A DNA stretch of 64,000 nt from Salinisphaera sp. Q1T1-3 (lineage in GTDB: Bacteria > Pseudomonadota > Gammaproteobacteria > Nevskiales > Salinisphaeraceae), in contig NZ_QZWD01000003.1 in assembly GCF_003602005.1 (NCBI RefSeq), positions 1 to 64,000 on the forward strand, given 5' to 3'. Made by a program: the position numbers and the translations under genes. Within the stretch, counting starts at the first letter, position 1, and the number at the start of each line of letters is the position of its first letter. Shown here piece after piece: positions 62,330 to 64,000 of this stretch. The notes beneath the pieces were generated by a model. That model did no database searches. It was not told the DNA's origin and saw nothing but the letters and a program-made list of their open reading frames with translations.

Positions 62330-63427
62330 TCAATCGGCCAGATAGCGTTGCAGCGTGGCGTGCAACGCGTCGTCGCAGTCGCTTTCCAGTACAGCCTGCC
62401 CGATATCGGACAACAGCACGAGCCGCAGCGCCCCGGCGCTGACTTTCTTGTCGCGTCGCATCAGCGCGAGGATGCGGGTGCCGGAGAGCGTGTCCGGCGG
62501 CGCGATCGGCAGGCCGGCGGCGGCGAGAAGCCGTTCGATTCGTGCCACCTGGTCGGACGATAGCCATCCGAGGCGCGCCGAAGTGTCTGCGGCCATGCAC
62601 ATGCCGGCGGCCACGGCTTCGCCGTGCAGCCAGGCGCCGTAGCCCAGTTCGGCTTCGAGCGCGTGGCCGAAGGTGTGCCCCAGATTGAGCAGCGCGCGCT
62701 CGCCGGCCTCGCGTTCGTCGGCGACCACGACGTCTGCCTTGTTGGCACAGGACCGACGGATGAGCTCGGTCAGCGGGCCGGCTTCGCGCGCCATGATCGC
62801 GTCCATGTGGGTTTCCAGCCAGTCGAAGAACGCGGCGTCGCGGATCAGGCCGTATTTGATGACTTCGGCCATGCCGGCCGAGAACTCGCGCGCCGGCAGG
62901 GTGTCCAGCGTGTCGAGATCGGCCAGCACGCGGCGCGGCTGATGAAAGGCGCCGATCATGTTCTTGCCGAGTGGATGATTGACGCCGGTCTTGCCGCCGA
63001 CGGAGGAGTCGACCTGGGCGAGCAGGGTGGTCGGGACCTGAATGAAATCAATGCCACGCTGGTAGACGGCTGCGGCGAAGCCGACCAGGTCGCCGATCAC
63101 CCCGCCCCCCAGGGCGACGAGGCACGCATCGCGACCGTACCCGCCTTCGAGCAGGCGAGTGCAGATGACATCCAGGGTGGCCAGCGTCTTGGTGGCCTCG
63201 CCGTCGGGCAGGATCAGCGTATCGACCTCGTAGGCACTCGACAGGGCGGCCTCGACCCTGGCCCGGAACAGCGGAGCGATGGTCTCGTTGGTGACCACCA
63301 GGACGCGGCGCCCGTGAATCGCCCCCGCATAGGCCGATGCAGCGCCGCTGAGGCCGGGGCCGATATGGATAGCGTATCGACGTGTGTCGAGCGCGACTTC
63401 GAGGGTGGCGTTCTGTTCAGGGGTCAT
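62330..63427 (-). CDS. aroB: 3-Dehydroquinate synthase AroB
   Basis: Second step of the shikimate pathway, NAD and zinc dependent. The protein carries [27 protein letters not shown], the cofactor loop [40 protein letters not shown] and the zinc-ligand region [17 protein letters not shown] followed by [10 protein letters not shown] use the ATG at 63427 (365 residues), which overlaps the RDD gene by 11 bp; an ATG at 63448 would add seven residues. The usual aroK neighbour is not seen. Confidence 0.95.
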   Translation of the reverse strand: MTPEQNATLEVALDTRRYAIHIGPGLSGAASAYAGAIHGRRVLVVTNETIAPLFRARVEAALSSAYEVDTLILPDGEATKTLATLDVICTRLLEGGYGRDACLVALGGGVIGDLVGFAAAVYQRGIDFIQVPTTLLAQVDSSVGGKTGVNHPLGKNMIGAFHQPRRVLADLDTLDTLPAREFSAGMAEVIKYGLIRDAAFFDWLETHMDAIMAREAGPLTELIRRSCANKADVVVADEREAGERALLNLGHTFGHALEAELGYGAWLHGEAVAAGMCMAADTSARLGWLSSDQVARIERLLAAAGLPIAPPDTLSGTRILALMRRDKKVSAGALRLVLLSDIGQAVLESDCDDALHATLQRYLAD

Positions 63428-64000
63428 CGTTCCAGTGCTTGTGCTCATGCCCGGCGTGTGTCGTGGTGTTGGTCGCTGCCGCGCGCCGGTGTGCCGTTCG
63501 GATCACCACCGTACGGGCGATTTCGTCGTGCCAGCCCTGTTTGCGTCCATCGATGCCGAGCCAGGCCAGCCCGAGATCGAAGGGCAGGGTCGCTGCATGG
63601 TAGCCGATATAACGCAAGATGAGCTGGCGCGTGGTCGGGGCCTCGCCGGTCGGGGCGTCGACGATGCGAGCGTGGATTGCCATCTTGCCTGGCGTGCCGT
63701 CGCGGGTGCGCCAGAACCGCACGATCACGATGGCCGGCAGTATCCAGTACACGAGGGTATGCAGCGGTGTCGGCCAAAGCAGGCCGAGAGCGCTCGGCGT
63801 ATCCGGGTTGATGTGGCCGTCGGGCGAGATCAGATCGCCGGGATGGACCGACGGCCCGCGGGCCGTCGGCAACAGCCAGCCGAGGATTGGAAAGACGACG
63901 ATCAGGAAGAGCGCCGAATCGATGAGCGCGGCCCACACGCGGATCCGTAATCCGGCATGGGCCGACGCCTTGGGAGTGGTGTGGGCCGGCGGGTGTCGTT
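63417..64000 (-). CDS. RDD family membrane protein (5' end beyond window)
   Basis: Partial gene running off the right edge. The visible ~194 codons encode an RDD-domain membrane protein: [20 protein letters not shown] with the Arg and Asp that name the family, a second helix near [20 protein letters not shown] ([13 protein letters not shown] follows), and [24 protein letters not shown] at 63938 is in frame, but the family N-terminus continues upstream of it, so the true start is probably outside. The C-terminal [13 protein letters not shown] is histidine-rich. Function unknown; some RDD proteins are cation antiporters. Confidence 0.8.
   Translation of the reverse strand, partial: RHPPAHTTPKASAHAGLRIRVWAALIDSALFLIVVFPILGWLLPTARGPSVHPGDLISPDGHINPDTPSALGLLWPTPLHTLVYWILPAIVIVRFWRTRDGTPGKMAIHARIVDAPTGEAPTTRQLILRYIGYHAATLPFDLGLAWLGIDGRKQGWHDEIARTVVIRTAHRRAAATNTTTHAGHEHKHWNDDP

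Overview
The window reads as one chromosomal stretch of a GC-rich, Gram-negative gammaproteobacterium. The evidence is the hisI-hisE-tatABC order, Hsp15, a DUF3634 protein, WaaF-type LPS synthesis, and RND efflux pumps with an outer-membrane factor. A halophilic or marine lineage such as Salinisphaeraceae is my guess; the sequence alone cannot confirm it. Nearly all of it is dense, ordinary gene content with no prophage, CRISPR array, rRNA or tRNA seen. The first ~30 bases are not biological: they match the Tn5/Nextera library adapter, so this is a contig end.

Layout. 0.1-2.4 kb: hisI, hisE, tatABC. 2.5-3.2 kb: a secreted EF-hand/helical protein. 3.4-12.1 kb: urease locus ureDABCEF-G, followed by an NCS1-type permease and a NiCoT nickel transporter. 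12.6-23.5 kb: assorted metabolism (Old Yellow Enzyme, azurin-like cupredoxin, zinc alcohol dehydrogenase, phosphoribosyltransferase, CaCA exchanger, dienelactone hydrolase, orphan pilin, Hsp15, glutathione transferase, endonuclease V, MntR, AroE). 23.6-30.2 kb: a carotenoid end-group cluster (glycosyltransferase, acyltransferase, two CrtN/CrtP-like oxidoreductases, divergent aldehyde dehydrogenase) resembling the C30 staphyloxanthin-type pathway. 30.5-38.1 kb: DUF2141, waaF, hemB, arsS, an ECF sigma/anti-sigma pair, DUF547, mdh. 38.3-43.0 kb: FAD oxidoreductase - DUF1365 - cyclopropane-type fatty acid methyltransferase - GPH transporter, an operon type linked in Rhodobacter to singlet-oxygen response and furan fatty acids. 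43-46.6 kb: ctaG, acyltransferase, hemE, pyrF. 46.6-56 kb: an MdtABC-like tandem RND efflux operon with its outer-membrane factor. 56-64 kb: gltD, gltB, aroB and a partial RDD membrane protein.

The most distinctive structure is a dispersed, non-coding, MITE-like repeat of about 235-300 bp. It has 17-20 bp terminal inverted repeats and is flanked on both sides by CTAG (or a near match). I find three or four essentially complete copies (8015, 8984, 30210, 31103) and four degenerate or truncated ones (12126, 19771, 33594, 54151). In several cases the flanking TAG is the stop codon of the neighbouring gene, and at 30210-30485 one element supplies the stops of two convergent genes. One copy lies inside the urease operon between ureF and ureG, and a decayed one lies inside the efflux operon.

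Functional themes: nickel urease with its own nickel importer, and photo-oxidative or membrane defence (carotenoids, modified fatty acids, ECF sigma factor). Gene starts were chosen from Shine-Dalgarno sequences, overlaps and family length. All family assignments are from reading the translated sequence; no database search was run.
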